Shown here piece after piece: positions 37,313 through 46,666 of a DNA stretch of 64,000 bases. The notes below the pieces were generated by a model. The model saw nothing but the letters and a program-made list of their open reading frames with translations. It searched no databases and was not told where the DNA came from. The position numbers and the translations under genes were made by a program. The first letter of the stretch is position 1; every line of letters starts with the position of its first letter. Source of the DNA: Bacteroidaceae bacterium (GTDB taxonomy: Bacteria; Bacteroidota; Bacteroidia; Bacteroidales; Bacteroidaceae); NCBI GenBank assembly GCA_017469525.1, contig JAFUGG010000013.1:221568-285567 (forward strand), read 5' to 3'.

Positions 37313-37320
37313 CAAAGTTA
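37313..37320 (-). promoter_or_regulatory. -7 box for the leader RNA and methyltransferase
   Basis: TAACTTTG on the minus strand with a TTTTG about 19-20 bases upstream (37339-37343) as -33. Transcription would start near 37306. Confidence 0.6.
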
Positions 37321-38171
37321 GTGTTTATTTTTGAATAACAAAAGTTTTTCCGTGGAAATGTTTGGCAAAAGGGGGAAAGTTTCGTACCTTTATGGCAGAA
37401 GAAATCGTATCAAGAACTGACGAAATAAAATATGACAGATTATGACAGAAAAGGATTGTTTAACCCAAATCGGTCATTAGAATAAGTTGGTAATCTGAGA
37501 TTGTTTTTTTTTGCTGTCTTGTAAATCATCTAATTTAAGTTTCGTGAGTTATAAAATGGAGTTAAATAAGAAATTATGCGAAGATAGCAAGGGGGCTCAG
37601 GCGCAGGCGGAACCGAAAGTTGTGTAAAAGATATTCCATTAGGGCATGTTTCTTATGCAGGTAAGGAGTGACAATATGCAAGGCAAATGCGCTATATCCG
37701 TGTCAGAATGTCAGAAATTGCACACCATGAAACAGGCCGAAAAAGGGCATTTATTACGACGATTTGTCCCACTCGACATAGGTCTTTGGTCAAGGTATTA
37801 TAGTTCTTTGGCCAAAGAACTATATTGCATGAGCGAATCATCTATAGTTCCTTTGGTGTTTCTTGCAGACGAAAAAGTGTGCAAAAATCGACAAAATGGC
37901 CAATAATGACATGTCTAGATGACAATTTGACGATTCTCAACTCATCATTCAACACTCTCGGTCGTAAAATTCCCATTTAAAATCAGGCGGTTACAAAACG
38001 CTTTCGTTCTAAGCGCATCAAATTGCCTCAGGGGTCATAAAGTGCCACCCGAACGATTTTAAGCGATTCTGACGCATTTCCGAAAATTGCTGGTGTAAGC
38101 AAAAAAGCCCAAAATAATAGCAAAATGTCATCAGCTACCTCCGTTCGAGATAAGTCATTTAGAAAAGAAAG
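37321..38171. other. Intergenic region with no convincing gene
   Basis: About 850 bp. It holds the 22-bp array at 37779-37866 and a weak plus-strand -7-like box (TACCTTTA near 37380) followed by only a 16-codon frame, perhaps a gene remnant. An 86-codon frame at 37646-37906 runs through the array and looks accidental. The part 37960-38170 shows nothing I can name. Confidence 0.55.
37779..37866. repeat. 22-bp-period array containing a perfect 26-bp palindrome
   Basis: Units starting ATA at 37779, 37801, 37823 and 37845; the first two and the last read ATAGGTCTTTGG, ATAGTTCTTTGG and ATAGTTCCTTTGG, the third is degenerate. Positions 37800-37825 form a perfect palindrome (TATAGTTCTTTGG and its complement). 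Core similarity to the array at 7951. Confidence 0.85.
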
Positions 38172-38200
38172 AAAAAAGCCATCCGGTTGGGATGGCTTTT
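38172..38200 (-). terminator. Rho-independent terminator of the acyl-CoA ligase gene
   Basis: On the minus strand AAAGCCATCC, a 5-base loop, then GGATGGCTTT and a T tract; 3 bases after the stop codon. Confidence 0.85.
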
Positions 38201-38203
38201 GCC

Positions 38204-39868
38204 TTAGGTGTAGAGGAAGCGTTTGATGCTCTTCTTTGGCGTCTTCTCGAACTCCTGCTCCATGACCTGTATGCTGAAGAGCTGTGAGTAGGACGGCAGG
38301 TTGGGATTGATTTCCTTGCGGTTCTGCTCCATGATGTTCTCGAGGTCTTCCTGGCTGAGGCGAAGTTTTTTGACTTGTTCCTGGTCGGGATAGACAAGTC
38401 CAACGAGCTTGTCGCCACGCTGCACAACGAGGCACTCGCTTACCAACGTCATACCCGATAGTTTGTCTTCTATTTCCTCGGGATAGACGTTCTGTCCGTT
38501 GGCACCGAGGAGCATGTTCTTGGAGCGTCCCTTGATGAAGAGGTTGCCCTGGCTGTCGAGCACGCCGAGGTCGCCTGTGTGGTACCATCCGTCGGCATCG
38601 AGGGCAGCGCGAGTGGCTTCCTCATTCTTGTAGTAGCCGAGCATGACGTTCAGTCCACGCGTGAGTATCTCGCCAGGAATGCGCTGTGGGTCGGGACTGT
38701 CGATGCGGAGCTCCTGATGAATGACGCTTCTGCCGCAGGAGCCCACCACCTGGTTTTTCCAGTCGTTGTAGGTGATGATGGGGGCGCACTCTGTTGCTCC
38801 GTAGCCCACGGTATAACGGAAACCGATTTCATGGAGGAGTCGTTCAATCTCCTGGTTGAGTGCTGCGCCGCCGATGATGAGTTCGTAGAAGGTACCTCCG
38901 AGGGCTTGTGTCAGACCATCGCAAATGCGTTTCTTGATGCGGTCGCCTATGACGGGCACGTTCATGAGCATCCTGACCTTGGGGTCTTGTATGCGTGGCA
39001 AGACAGCCTTGCGCACAATCTTCTCGATGATGAGCGGCACGACGATGAGGATGACCGGCTTCACGTCGGCCAGTGCCCGCATCAGTATGGTGGGCGATGC
39101 AGCCTTAGTGAGGAAGTTGACGTGGACGCCTCTCATGAACTCAAAAGTGAACTCGAATGCCATGCCGTACATGTGTGCCATGGGGAGCATGGAGAGCACT
39201 CTGTCGCCAGCCTTTATCTCGTCACCGAGCACGTGGACGGCGAAGTCGCAGTTCGACCAAAGGGCGCGGTATGGAATCATGACGCCCTTGGAGTTACTTG
39301 TGGTTCCGCTGGTGTAGTTAAGGACCGCCATCTCGTCGGGCTGGTCCTTGTGGTATGAGAGCAATTCGGGCAGGAATCGGCTGGGGAACTTCTCTCCGAA
39401 GAGGCGGTTCAGGTTTTCGCGGGCATAGGTAAGCTTGTCGTTACGCGAGACGAGCAGGCTGTAGTCAACGAGCGAAATGATGCCATGCAGATCCGGCATC
39501 TCGTCGGCATTGAGCGTCGGCCACACCTTGTCGCCCACAAAGAGGAGCTTGGCCTCGGAATGGTTCACGATGTCGTGCACCTGCGAAGGGTGGAACTCGT
39601 GGAGGATGGGCACTGCCACAGCGCCGTAGGTCAGTATGCTGAAGAAGGCAGCTCCCCATCGGGAGAGGTTGCGGCCGCAGAGGGCAATCTTGTCGCCCTT
39701 CTGGATGCCAGCCTCCTCGAAGAGGATGTGCATCTTTTCTATGATGCGCGCCACGTCTTTGTATTGCAGGGTGAAGACTCCATAGTCCGACATCGAGTCG
39801 AGGAACCAATGGTCCTGAATACTCTGCCGAATCATCTCGTTATAAGAAGGTACTTGTGTTATTTCCAT
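38204..39868 (-). CDS. AMP-dependent acyl-CoA synthetase (long-chain fatty acid ligase type)
   Basis: 554 residues from ATG 39868 (a GTG two codons upstream is also in frame). ANL adenylation motifs: YTSGTTSNSKGVMIPY (P-loop), YGATECAPII, YHTGDLGVLD and the C-terminal KNMLLGANGQNVYPEEIED. Activates a carboxylate as acyl-AMP then acyl-CoA; chain length not deducible. Stands alone with its own promoter and terminator. Confidence 0.9.
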   Translation of the reverse strand: MEITQVPSYNEMIRQSIQDHWFLDSMSDYGVFTLQYKDVARIIEKMHILFEEAGIQKGDKIALCGRNLSRWGAAFFSILTYGAVAVPILHEFHPSQVHDIVNHSEAKLLFVGDKVWPTLNADEMPDLHGIISLVDYSLLVSRNDKLTYARENLNRLFGEKFPSRFLPELLSYHKDQPDEMAVLNYTSGTTSNSKGVMIPYRALWSNCDFAVHVLGDEIKAGDRVLSMLPMAHMYGMAFEFTFEFMRGVHVNFLTKAASPTILMRALADVKPVILIVVPLIIEKIVRKAVLPRIQDPKVRMLMNVPVIGDRIKKRICDGLTQALGGTFYELIIGGAALNQEIERLLHEIGFRYTVGYGATECAPIITYNDWKNQVVGSCGRSVIHQELRIDSPDPQRIPGEILTRGLNVMLGYYKNEEATRAALDADGWYHTGDLGVLDSQGNLFIKGRSKNMLLGANGQNVYPEEIEDKLSGMTLVSECLVVQRGDKLVGLVYPDQEQVKKLRLSQEDLENIMEQNRKEINPNLPSYSQLFSIQVMEQEFEKTPKKSIKRFLYT

Positions 39869-39892
39869 TTGCACATTTCGTTAAATTTTGTG

Positions 39893-39900
39893 CAAAGATA
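39893..39900 (-). promoter_or_regulatory. -7 box for the acyl-CoA ligase gene
   Basis: TATCTTTG on the minus strand, 24 bases before the ATG at 39868. Confidence 0.6.
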
Positions 39901-40038
39901 TGGTAAAATTCGGTACAATGCAAATAATTCGGCAAGTATTTTTGCACAAAAAGAGAAAAATCGTGCAAAGATTGGTGTTTCTCAACATCGAGTGAAATAA
40001 AATAATGTAAAAGGAGGCTCATTGTGAGTTTTTTTTTG

Positions 40039-40046
40039 TAACTTTG
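40039..40046 (+). promoter_or_regulatory. -7 box for ftsK
   Basis: TAACTTTG, 41 bases upstream of the ftsK ATG. Confidence 0.6.
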
Positions 40047-40087
40047 CGCCCGATATTCGCATTTATAAAAATAATGTATAAGGGACA

Positions 40088-42595
40088 ATGGACGCAAAGA
40101 AAAGCGTAAGACAATACAAGCCAGCGGGCAAGACCGCCGTCCGCCACAAGAAAAAGCAAGGCTGGGTAAGCTGGTTCAGCTCGAACATCAAAGACAACGG
40201 CGAGGTTGACCCCAAGAAGTGCGGTGAGCACAACGACAACCTCCGCTTCGTCTGGGGAGCCGTACTCGCCATCCTCTCGCTGGCAATACTGATTGCCCTC
40301 ATCTCGCACGTCTTCACGGGAGCCGAGGACCAGAAATACGTCTCGAGCGACTCCTATACGGCCGCCAACTGGCTGGGGCGCTGGGGCTATGAGGTGGCGC
40401 ACTGGCTCATGGACAACACGTTCGGCGTGTCGAGCATCTTGATTCCTGTTCTCATGCTCGCCACCAGCATACGCATCATGGGAATAGCAAAAGTGAGGCT
40501 TCATCTGTGGTTCCTCAACTGCATGATCATCATGGCATGGGCCTCCGCCTTCGCCGCCTACATCGTTCGCTATTTCCCCGGAGCACAGGACACCTACATC
40601 ATCTGGGGAGGCATGATAGGACAGAACGAACTCGACTTTATGCTGAGCAAAGTGGGAGGCCTTGGCACACTGCTCATCTTCATCCTCTCCGCCCTGCTCT
40701 ACGCCTTCTACCTCAGCGACGAAGCCATCACCGCCATCCGCCACATCCTCATCAGGAAGAAGAAGGATGAGGAAGAAGACCCCAATGACCTTAACGACCC
40801 TAAAGACCTTAAGGACCTTAAGGACAAGGACGAAGACAACTTCACTCCCCTTATGCCCGACAGCGAGGACCTGGGGGAAGATGCTGAACCGGAAGGCGAG
40901 CCGCACACGCCCTTCAGCGACGAGGCTTCGCAGACAGCCACCACCATCGACTTCAGCGACGACCCGTTGGCGCCCCTGAAAGGCATCGAGCAACAGGAGG
41001 ACACCGACGACATCACCGTAGTCGTGGGCCACGACCCCGAGAAGGCCGACCTCACCGAAGAGCGAACCCTCGAGCCCTACGACCCCAAGCTCGACCTGGA
41101 GAACTATAAGTACCCCACCATCGACCTGCTCAAGCACTACGACAACACCGCAAGCACCATCGACATGGAGGAGCAGCGCAACAACAAGAACCGCATCAAA
41201 GCCGTCCTCCACAACTTCCGCGTCGAGATACTGGACAACACGAAGGCCACCATTGGCCCCACCATCACCCTCTACGAGATAACGCCAGCCCCGGGCATCC
41301 GCATCAGCACCATACGCAACCTCGAGGACGACATAGCCCTCAGCCTCAGCGCACTCGGCATCCGCATCATCGCACCCATACCCGGCAAGGGTACCATCGG
41401 CATTGAGGTGCCAAATGCCAAGCCGCAAATGGTGTCGATGGAAAGCATACTGAACAGCCGCAAGTTCCAAGAGACGGACTACGAGCTCCCGATGGCGCTT
41501 GGCAAGACCATCACAAACGAAGTCTTCATGGCCGACCTCACCAAGATGCCCCACCTCCTCGTGGCAGGCGCAACGGGACAGGGCAAGTCCGTAGGTCTGA
41601 ACGTCATCCTCACCTCCCTGCTCTACAAGAAGCATCCCGCCGAGTTGAAGCTCGTGATGGTTGACCCGAAGAAGGTGGAGTTCAGCCTCTACGCCCCCAT
41701 CGTCAATCATTTCCTTGCCCAGGTGGAAGGCAACGAAGACGTGGAGGAACCCATCATCACCGACGTCAACAAAGTCATACAGACGCTCAAGAGCCTCTGC
41801 ATCGAGATGGACAACCGCTACGACCTGCTGAAGAAAGCTCATGCCAGGAACGTCAAGGAATACAACCAGAAGTTCCGCGAGCGTCAGCTCAATCCGAACA
41901 ACGGCCACCGCTTCATGCCATACATCGTGGTGGTCATCGATGAGTACGGCGACCTCATCATGACAGCGGGCAAGGAGATAGAGCTCCCCATCGCCCGCAT
42001 CGCACAGCTGGCACGAGCCGTCGGCATCCACATGATTATCGCCACACAGCGCCCCACGGCCAACATCATCACCGGCACCATCAAAGCCAACTTCCCCGCT
42101 CGCATGGCCTTCAAGGTGTCGTCTGGCGTGGACAGCAAGACCATCCTGGACCGCACAGGCGCCAACCAACTCGTCGGCAAGGGCGACATGCTGCTCATGA
42201 CAGGCTCCGAACCCGTGCGTATCCAGTGCGCCTTCATCGACACACCAGAGCTGGAGGACATCGTACACCACATCGCCAAGCAGCAAAGCTACGCCACACC
42301 CTACCTGTTGCCCGAAGTACCACTCGAGGGCGACGAGGACAGCGGAATAGGAGATGTCGATATGACACACCTCGACCCCATGTTCGAGGACGCTGCCCGC
42401 ATGATTGTCAACGAGCAGAACGGCAGCACGAGCATGATACAACGCAAGTTCTCGATAGGCTACAACCGTGCCGGACGCCTCATGGACCAGCTCGAGAAGG
42501 CAGGCATCGTAGGGCCCGCCAAAGGCAGCAAGCCGCGCGAAGTGCTTTGCGTCAGCGAAGACCAGCTCATGATGATTATGGACACACTGAGATAA
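40088..42595 (+). CDS. ftsK: DNA translocase FtsK/SpoIIIE
   Basis: 835 residues. A basic N-terminus, about four membrane helices (roughly 55-75, 110-125, 138-155, 185-205), an acidic linker, then the motor: Walker A GATGQGKSVGLN, Walker B VVVIDEYGDL, IATQRPTANIITG and KVSSGVDSKTILD, ending in a winged-helix gamma domain (FSIGYNRAGRLMDQLEKAGIVG). Pumps chromosome DNA through the septum. Residues about 231-248 (NDLNDPKDLKDLKDKDED) are a translated ccttaagga repeat. First gene of an operon with lolA-like, trxB and DUF5687. Confidence 0.96.
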   Translation: MDAKKSVRQYKPAGKTAVRHKKKQGWVSWFSSNIKDNGEVDPKKCGEHNDNLRFVWGAVLAILSLAILIALISHVFTGAEDQKYVSSDSYTAANWLGRWGYEVAHWLMDNTFGVSSILIPVLMLATSIRIMGIAKVRLHLWFLNCMIIMAWASAFAAYIVRYFPGAQDTYIIWGGMIGQNELDFMLSKVGGLGTLLIFILSALLYAFYLSDEAITAIRHILIRKKKDEEEDPNDLNDPKDLKDLKDKDEDNFTPLMPDSEDLGEDAEPEGEPHTPFSDEASQTATTIDFSDDPLAPLKGIEQQEDTDDITVVVGHDPEKADLTEERTLEPYDPKLDLENYKYPTIDLLKHYDNTASTIDMEEQRNNKNRIKAVLHNFRVEILDNTKATIGPTITLYEITPAPGIRISTIRNLEDDIALSLSALGIRIIAPIPGKGTIGIEVPNAKPQMVSMESILNSRKFQETDYELPMALGKTITNEVFMADLTKMPHLLVAGATGQGKSVGLNVILTSLLYKKHPAELKLVMVDPKKVEFSLYAPIVNHFLAQVEGNEDVEEPIITDVNKVIQTLKSLCIEMDNRYDLLKKAHARNVKEYNQKFRERQLNPNNGHRFMPYIVVVIDEYGDLIMTAGKEIELPIARIAQLARAVGIHMIIATQRPTANIITGTIKANFPARMAFKVSSGVDSKTILDRTGANQLVGKGDMLLMTGSEPVRIQCAFIDTPELEDIVHHIAKQQSYATPYLLPEVPLEGDEDSGIGDVDMTHLDPMFEDAARMIVNEQNGSTSMIQRKFSIGYNRAGRLMDQLEKAGIVGPAKGSKPREVLCVSEDQLMMIMDTLR
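40780..40833. repeat. In-frame ccttaaggac repeat in the ftsK linker
   Basis: Iterated gaccttaaggaccttaagg and variants encode a DLKDLKD run in the disordered linker. A related tract sits inside valS at 49181-49213. Confidence 0.65.
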
Positions 42596-42638
42596 TTTGA
42601 CAATTTAACGATTTAACAATTTACGATTTACGACATAT

Positions 42639-43274
42639 ATGAAACGCCTGACACTTCTTTTTATTTTACACTTTTCACTTTTCACTTTTCACTTCGCTTT
42701 TGCCCAAGACGCCATGAAGGTGCTCGACATCACAGCCGACCGCCTTCGCAGCGCAGGCAACGTGAAGATTGAATACAAGGCAAGCATCTTTGCCGGAGCC
42801 ACGGAGAAGGCATCCTCCACTGGCACCATGTGGCTGCAGCAAAGCAAGATGAAGCTCCTGACGGACGACATCACCACCTGGTACAACGGCAAGACACGCT
42901 GGTGCTACGTGCCAAGCGCAAAAGAGGTAAGCATCGACGAGCCGTCGAAAAAGGAGATGGCAGCCATGAACCCCTACACCTTCATGGACATCTACAAGAA
43001 AGGCTTCAAGATGACGGTCAAGGAAACCGTGCTGCGAGGCGAAGCCGTCTATGAAGTCTATCTCCGTGCACGCTATGCCAAGATGGACGTCAAGGAGGTC
43101 TATGTCGATATCCGCAAGAGCGACTATCAGCCCCTCTGCATCCGAGTGCGCGAAGACAACGACTGGCAACGCGTCAGCATCCTCAGCTTCAAGGGCGGCC
43201 TGCAGCTCGGCGACACCTTCTTCGACTTCCCCGAGAAAGACTTTCCCAATGTATTAATCAATGATATGAGATAA
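42639..43274 (+). CDS. LolA-like lipoprotein carrier protein
   Basis: 211 residues with a signal peptide (LLFILHFSLFTFHFAFAQ) encoded by a cacttttcac tandem repeat. The mature part fits the LolA fold: AGNVKIEYKASI, ASSTGTMWLQQSKMKLLTDDITTWYNGKTRWCYVP, and ends with an FFDFPEKDFPNVLINDMR motif. Family role: ferrying lipoproteins across the periplasm. 43 bases after ftsK in AT-rich repeat DNA; trxB follows four bases later. Confidence 0.85.
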   Translation: MKRLTLLFILHFSLFTFHFAFAQDAMKVLDITADRLRSAGNVKIEYKASIFAGATEKASSTGTMWLQQSKMKLLTDDITTWYNGKTRWCYVPSAKEVSIDEPSKKEMAAMNPYTFMDIYKKGFKMTVKETVLRGEAVYEVYLRARYAKMDVKEVYVDIRKSDYQPLCIRVREDNDWQRVSILSFKGGLQLGDTFFDFPEKDFPNVLINDMR

Positions 43275-43278
43275 CACA

Positions 43279-44208
43279 ATGAACCACACAAGACTACTAA
43301 TCATAGGCAGCGGCCCGGCGGGCTACACTGCCGGCATCTACGCAGGACGCGCCAACCTCTCCCCCACTCTGCTCGAAGGCATGCAGCCAGGCGGGCAGCT
43401 CACCATCACTACCGAGGTGGAGAACTTCCCCGGATGGCCCGACGGAGTGGATGCTAAAGAACTGATGGACAACATGCGCCGGCAGGCAGAGCGTTTCGGC
43501 ACACAGATGCTGCCCAACGCTGCCACGAAAGTCAACCTCGACGTACGCCCCTTCCACATAACGCTCGACGATGGAGCGGAATGGACGGCCGACAGCCTCA
43601 TCATCGCCACCGGAGCCAGTGCCAAGTACCTCGGCCTGAGCGACGAGCAGAAGTACATGGGACAAGGCGTCAGTGCATGCGCCACGTGCGACGGCTTCTT
43701 CTATCGCAAGAAGGTAGTGGCCGTGGTGGGAGGCGGAGACACTGCTTGCGAAGAGGCAAGCTATCTGGCAGAACTTGCATCGAAAGTCTATCTCATTGTG
43801 CGCAAGCCCCACCTCCGTGCCAGCAAAATCATGCAGGAACGCGTCATGAACAACGACAAGATTGAAGTGCTCTTCGAAACAAACACACTCGGTCTCTATG
43901 GCGAGAACGGCGTGGAAGGCGCACACCTCGTCTTCCGCAAAGGTGAGAGCGACGAGAGAAAGTATGACCTGCCCATCGACGGCTTCTTCCTGGCCATCGG
44001 ACATCACCCCAACAGCGAACTTTTTGCTCCTTGGCTCAAGACAAACGAGGAAGGATACATCATAACAGAAGGTGATACACCATGCACCGACGTGCCTGGT
44101 GTTTTCGCAGCAGGCGACGTAGCAGACCCGAAGTACCGCCAGGCTGTCATAGCAGCAGGCAGTGGAGCAAAGGCAGCAATGGAAGCCGAGAAGTATCTGG
44201 CACAATGA
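43279..44208 (+). CDS. trxB: Thioredoxin-disulfide reductase
   Basis: 309 residues. FAD site IGSGPAGYTAGIYAGRA, redox-active Cys pair CATCDG, NADPH site GGGDTACEEASYLA, and the C-terminal FAD motif GVFAAGDVADPKYRQAVIAAGSGAKAAMEAE. Reduces thioredoxin with NADPH in the cytoplasm. Overlaps the DUF5687 start by four bases. Confidence 0.97.
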   Translation: MNHTRLLIIGSGPAGYTAGIYAGRANLSPTLLEGMQPGGQLTITTEVENFPGWPDGVDAKELMDNMRRQAERFGTQMLPNAATKVNLDVRPFHITLDDGAEWTADSLIIATGASAKYLGLSDEQKYMGQGVSACATCDGFFYRKKVVAVVGGGDTACEEASYLAELASKVYLIVRKPHLRASKIMQERVMNNDKIEVLFETNTLGLYGENGVEGAHLVFRKGESDERKYDLPIDGFFLAIGHHPNSELFAPWLKTNEEGYIITEGDTPCTDVPGVFAAGDVADPKYRQAVIAAGSGAKAAMEAEKYLAQ

Positions 44209-45704
44209 ACAAGTACAGACTATACAGGCTCATCAGCAAGAATGCCGACCTCAAGATGAAGCGGCATCCGATGCTCGACAAGAACCGATTCATGAAGTTC
44301 CTCATGGCCTTCATGTGGCTCTACTATGCAGCCATCCTCATCTTCCTTGGCGTAGTGATGGCCATGGGCATGAGAAACAGCTACAACGGCGTGGCAGCCT
44401 TCCACGTCTTCGACGGCGGACTGCTCTATCTGCTCATCATTGACTTCTGGCTGCGCTTCGGCCTGCAGGAGACACCGGCACAGGACGCACGGCCCTATAC
44501 ACTGCTCCCCATCCGGCGCTCCTTCCTGATGAATGTCTATCTCACCCGCAACGGTCTGAGCCTTGGCAACCTATACTGGGGCTTCCTGCTCGTGCCCTTC
44601 GGATTGATAGCCATTGCCGTCCCGATGGGCTGGATAGCCCTCCTGGGCTGGCTGCTCGGCTGGTGGCTGCTGCTCGTAGCTAACAGCTATGCCTACCTTT
44701 TCTGCCGGGCACTCATCCTAAAGCACATGGCATGGCTGCTCTTGCCCATCGCCGTACACGGAGCTTTGCTCGCCATCATGCTTGTGCCCGACAAGAACCC
44801 GCTCGACATGCCAAGCACACTGCTCATGAACGACTTCCTCCACTGGCAGCCACTGCCCTACCTCGGCGCAGCAGCACTCATAGCACTGCTCTACTGGGCC
44901 AACTACAAGCTGCAGATGGGCATGATCTATGACGAGGTCGGCAAGAAAGAAGAGAAGGAAATCAAGCACGCCACACAGTTCAACTTCCTGAACCGCTACG
45001 GCAAGCTCGGCGAATACCTCAAGCTCGAGGTGAAGCAACGCCTCCGCAACAAGACCGTAAGGATGAGCTTCTTCGTAGGCATCGGCATGATGGTGCTGTT
45101 CAGCGTCATCATGTACTTCAGCGACGTCTATGACAACAGTTTCATGCGCTCCTTCATCTGCCTCTACAACTACCTCATCCTGGGCATGATGACGCTTGTG
45201 ACGATTATGTGCTACGAGGGCAACTACATCGATGGTCTGATGAGCCGCCGCGAAAGCATCTTGCTACTGCTCACGGCAAAGTACTACTTCAACGTCCTGC
45301 TGCTCTTCATCCCGCCCATCATCCTGTTGCCCTTGATGATTATCGGCAAGATGAGCGTCTGGATGAACGTCGGCTACTTCTTCTTCACGGCAGGCGTGCT
45401 CTATCCCCTGCTCTTCCAGATGGCAGTCTATAACGACAACACGCTGCCCATGAACACCAAGATAACCAGCAAGCAAGGCAACACAGCACAGCAGATAGTC
45501 AGCATGGTCATCCTCTTCCTGCCCCTCGGACTGGAGAAGCTGGCCACGTTCCTGCTCGGCGAAACCTGGGGCTACGTCCTCCTCGCAGTGCTCGGACTGA
45601 CGGGCATCGTTACCCACCGGTACTGGCTACGCAATGTCTATACGCGCTTCATGGCGCGCAGATATTTTAATATGGAAGGCTTCCGCGCCTCACGCGGCAC
45701 GTAA
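44205..45704 (+). CDS. DUF5687 family membrane protein (ABC-2-like permease)
   Basis: 499 residues from ATG 44205, overlapping the trxB stop (ATGA); the frame is open further upstream inside trxB but that is not coding. About 10-12 membrane helices with a cytoplasmic segment EVGKKEEKEIKHATQFNFLNRYGKLGEYLKLEVKQRLRNK. The family is Bacteroidota-specific and usually sits next to an ABC ATPase; here the ATPase gene follows 157 bases later, across a 22-bp array. Substrate unknown. Confidence 0.8.
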   Translation: MNKYRLYRLISKNADLKMKRHPMLDKNRFMKFLMAFMWLYYAAILIFLGVVMAMGMRNSYNGVAAFHVFDGGLLYLLIIDFWLRFGLQETPAQDARPYTLLPIRRSFLMNVYLTRNGLSLGNLYWGFLLVPFGLIAIAVPMGWIALLGWLLGWWLLLVANSYAYLFCRALILKHMAWLLLPIAVHGALLAIMLVPDKNPLDMPSTLLMNDFLHWQPLPYLGAAALIALLYWANYKLQMGMIYDEVGKKEEKEIKHATQFNFLNRYGKLGEYLKLEVKQRLRNKTVRMSFFVGIGMMVLFSVIMYFSDVYDNSFMRSFICLYNYLILGMMTLVTIMCYEGNYIDGLMSRRESILLLLTAKYYFNVLLLFIPPIILLPLMIIGKMSVWMNVGYFFFTAGVLYPLLFQMAVYNDNTLPMNTKITSKQGNTAQQIVSMVILFLPLGLEKLATFLLGETWGYVLLAVLGLTGIVTHRYWLRNVYTRFMARRYFNMEGFRASRGT

Positions 45705-45758
45705 GAGAGAGAACATACATACTTCATCTTGACTGACCAGACGTATCGAGGCAGATTT

Positions 45759-45812
45759 TCCCACACGTGAGACAACAAATTCCCACACATGGGAAACACA
45801 AAGTAGACACGT
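45759..45812. repeat. 22-bp-period array between DUF5687 and its ATPase
   Basis: TCCCACAC at 45759 and 45781; the ACACGT/ACACAT/ACACGT core at 45763, 45785 and 45807. The second unit has inverted arms TTCCC and GGGAA. Only two to three units, so weaker than the others. Confidence 0.6.
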
Positions 45813-45861
45813 CGAGTCATGCAGGACAACCAATGAAAACAGGAAACTAGTACAGACTACA

Positions 45862-46659
45862 ATGGAGATACAACTCAAAGAACTCAAGAAGACATTTGGT
45901 GAAAAGGTTGCAGTAGACATTCCGGAACTCACCATACACAGCGGCGACTTGCTGGGACTGGTAGGCAACAATGGTGCAGGCAAAAGCACACTCTTCCGCC
46001 TCATCCTCGACCTCATCAAAGCCGACACAGGAACTGTCTGCATGGAGTGGACCCCCTCTAACTCCCCCTTGAAGGGGGAGAATCAGTATGCAAAAGCTAT
46101 TGACTCCTCTCCCTACAAGGGAGAGGTTGAGAGAGGGTCTGTCAACGTGGCCGAGACGGAAGTGTGGAAGGACTGGACAGGAGCCTTCGTGGACGAGAGT
46201 TTCCTCATCGACTACCTCACGCCCGACGAATACTTCCAGTTCATAGCCCGCATCACCGACACCAGCAGTGAGCAGCTGCAAGCCTTCCTCGACGAGTATC
46301 AGCACTTCATGGCCGACGAACTCGTGGGACAGAAGAAGCTCATCCGCACCCTCAGCGCCGGCAACAAGCAGAAGGTAGGCATCATGGCAGCCATGTTGCT
46401 TAAGCCTCAAGTGCTCATCCTCGACGAGCCCTTCAACTTCCTCGACCCCAGCAGCCAGAACGCCATCAAGCACCTGCTCAAGAAGTACAACGAAGAGACT
46501 GGCGCCACCATACTCGTCAGCAGTCACAACCTGCAGCACACCGTCGATATCAGCCATCGCATCGTACTGCTGGAGCACGGTAAAGTCATCCACGACATCG
46601 ACAACAGAGAAAAACAAGCACAAGACATCCTCGAGAACTACTTCGAGATAAACGACTGA
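45862..46659 (+). CDS. ABC transporter ATP-binding protein with in-frame repeat insertion
   Basis: 265 residues. Walker A GNNGAGKSTL, signature LSAGNKQKVGIMAAML, Walker B VLILDEPFNFLD and the H-loop SSHNLQH. Between the first beta strands (TGTVCM) and the conserved NVAETEVWKDWTGAFVDESFLIDYLTP lies a stretch of about 35 extra residues (TPSNSPLKGE, SPYKGEVERG) from translated inverted repeats. Likely partner of the upstream DUF5687 permease. Confidence 0.85.
   Translation: MEIQLKELKKTFGEKVAVDIPELTIHSGDLLGLVGNNGAGKSTLFRLILDLIKADTGTVCMEWTPSNSPLKGENQYAKAIDSSPYKGEVERGSVNVAETEVWKDWTGAFVDESFLIDYLTPDEYFQFIARITDTSSEQLQAFLDEYQHFMADELVGQKKLIRTLSAGNKQKVGIMAAMLLKPQVLILDEPFNFLDPSSQNAIKHLLKKYNEETGATILVSSHNLQHTVDISHRIVLLEHGKVIHDIDNREKQAQDILENYFEIND
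46046..46148. repeat. Double palindromic repeat inserted in the ABC ATPase gene
   Basis: Two imperfect palindromes, ctcccccttgaagggggag and ctctccctacaagggagag, lie in-frame. Related C/G-rich sequence occurs in rlmI (31741-31772) and, between genes, at 31360-31385. Confidence 0.7.
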
Positions 46660-46666
46660 AGTCATT

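Noticed and set aside
37646..37906. 86-codon open frame before the acyl-CoA ligase terminator
   Set aside because: It runs through the palindromic array and lacks protein-like features.
40019..42442. 807-codon open frame antisense to ftsK
   Set aside because: It mirrors the whole ftsK coding region, has His/Val-rich composition from antisense codon bias, and shows no domain; ftsK has full catalytic motifs and a promoter.
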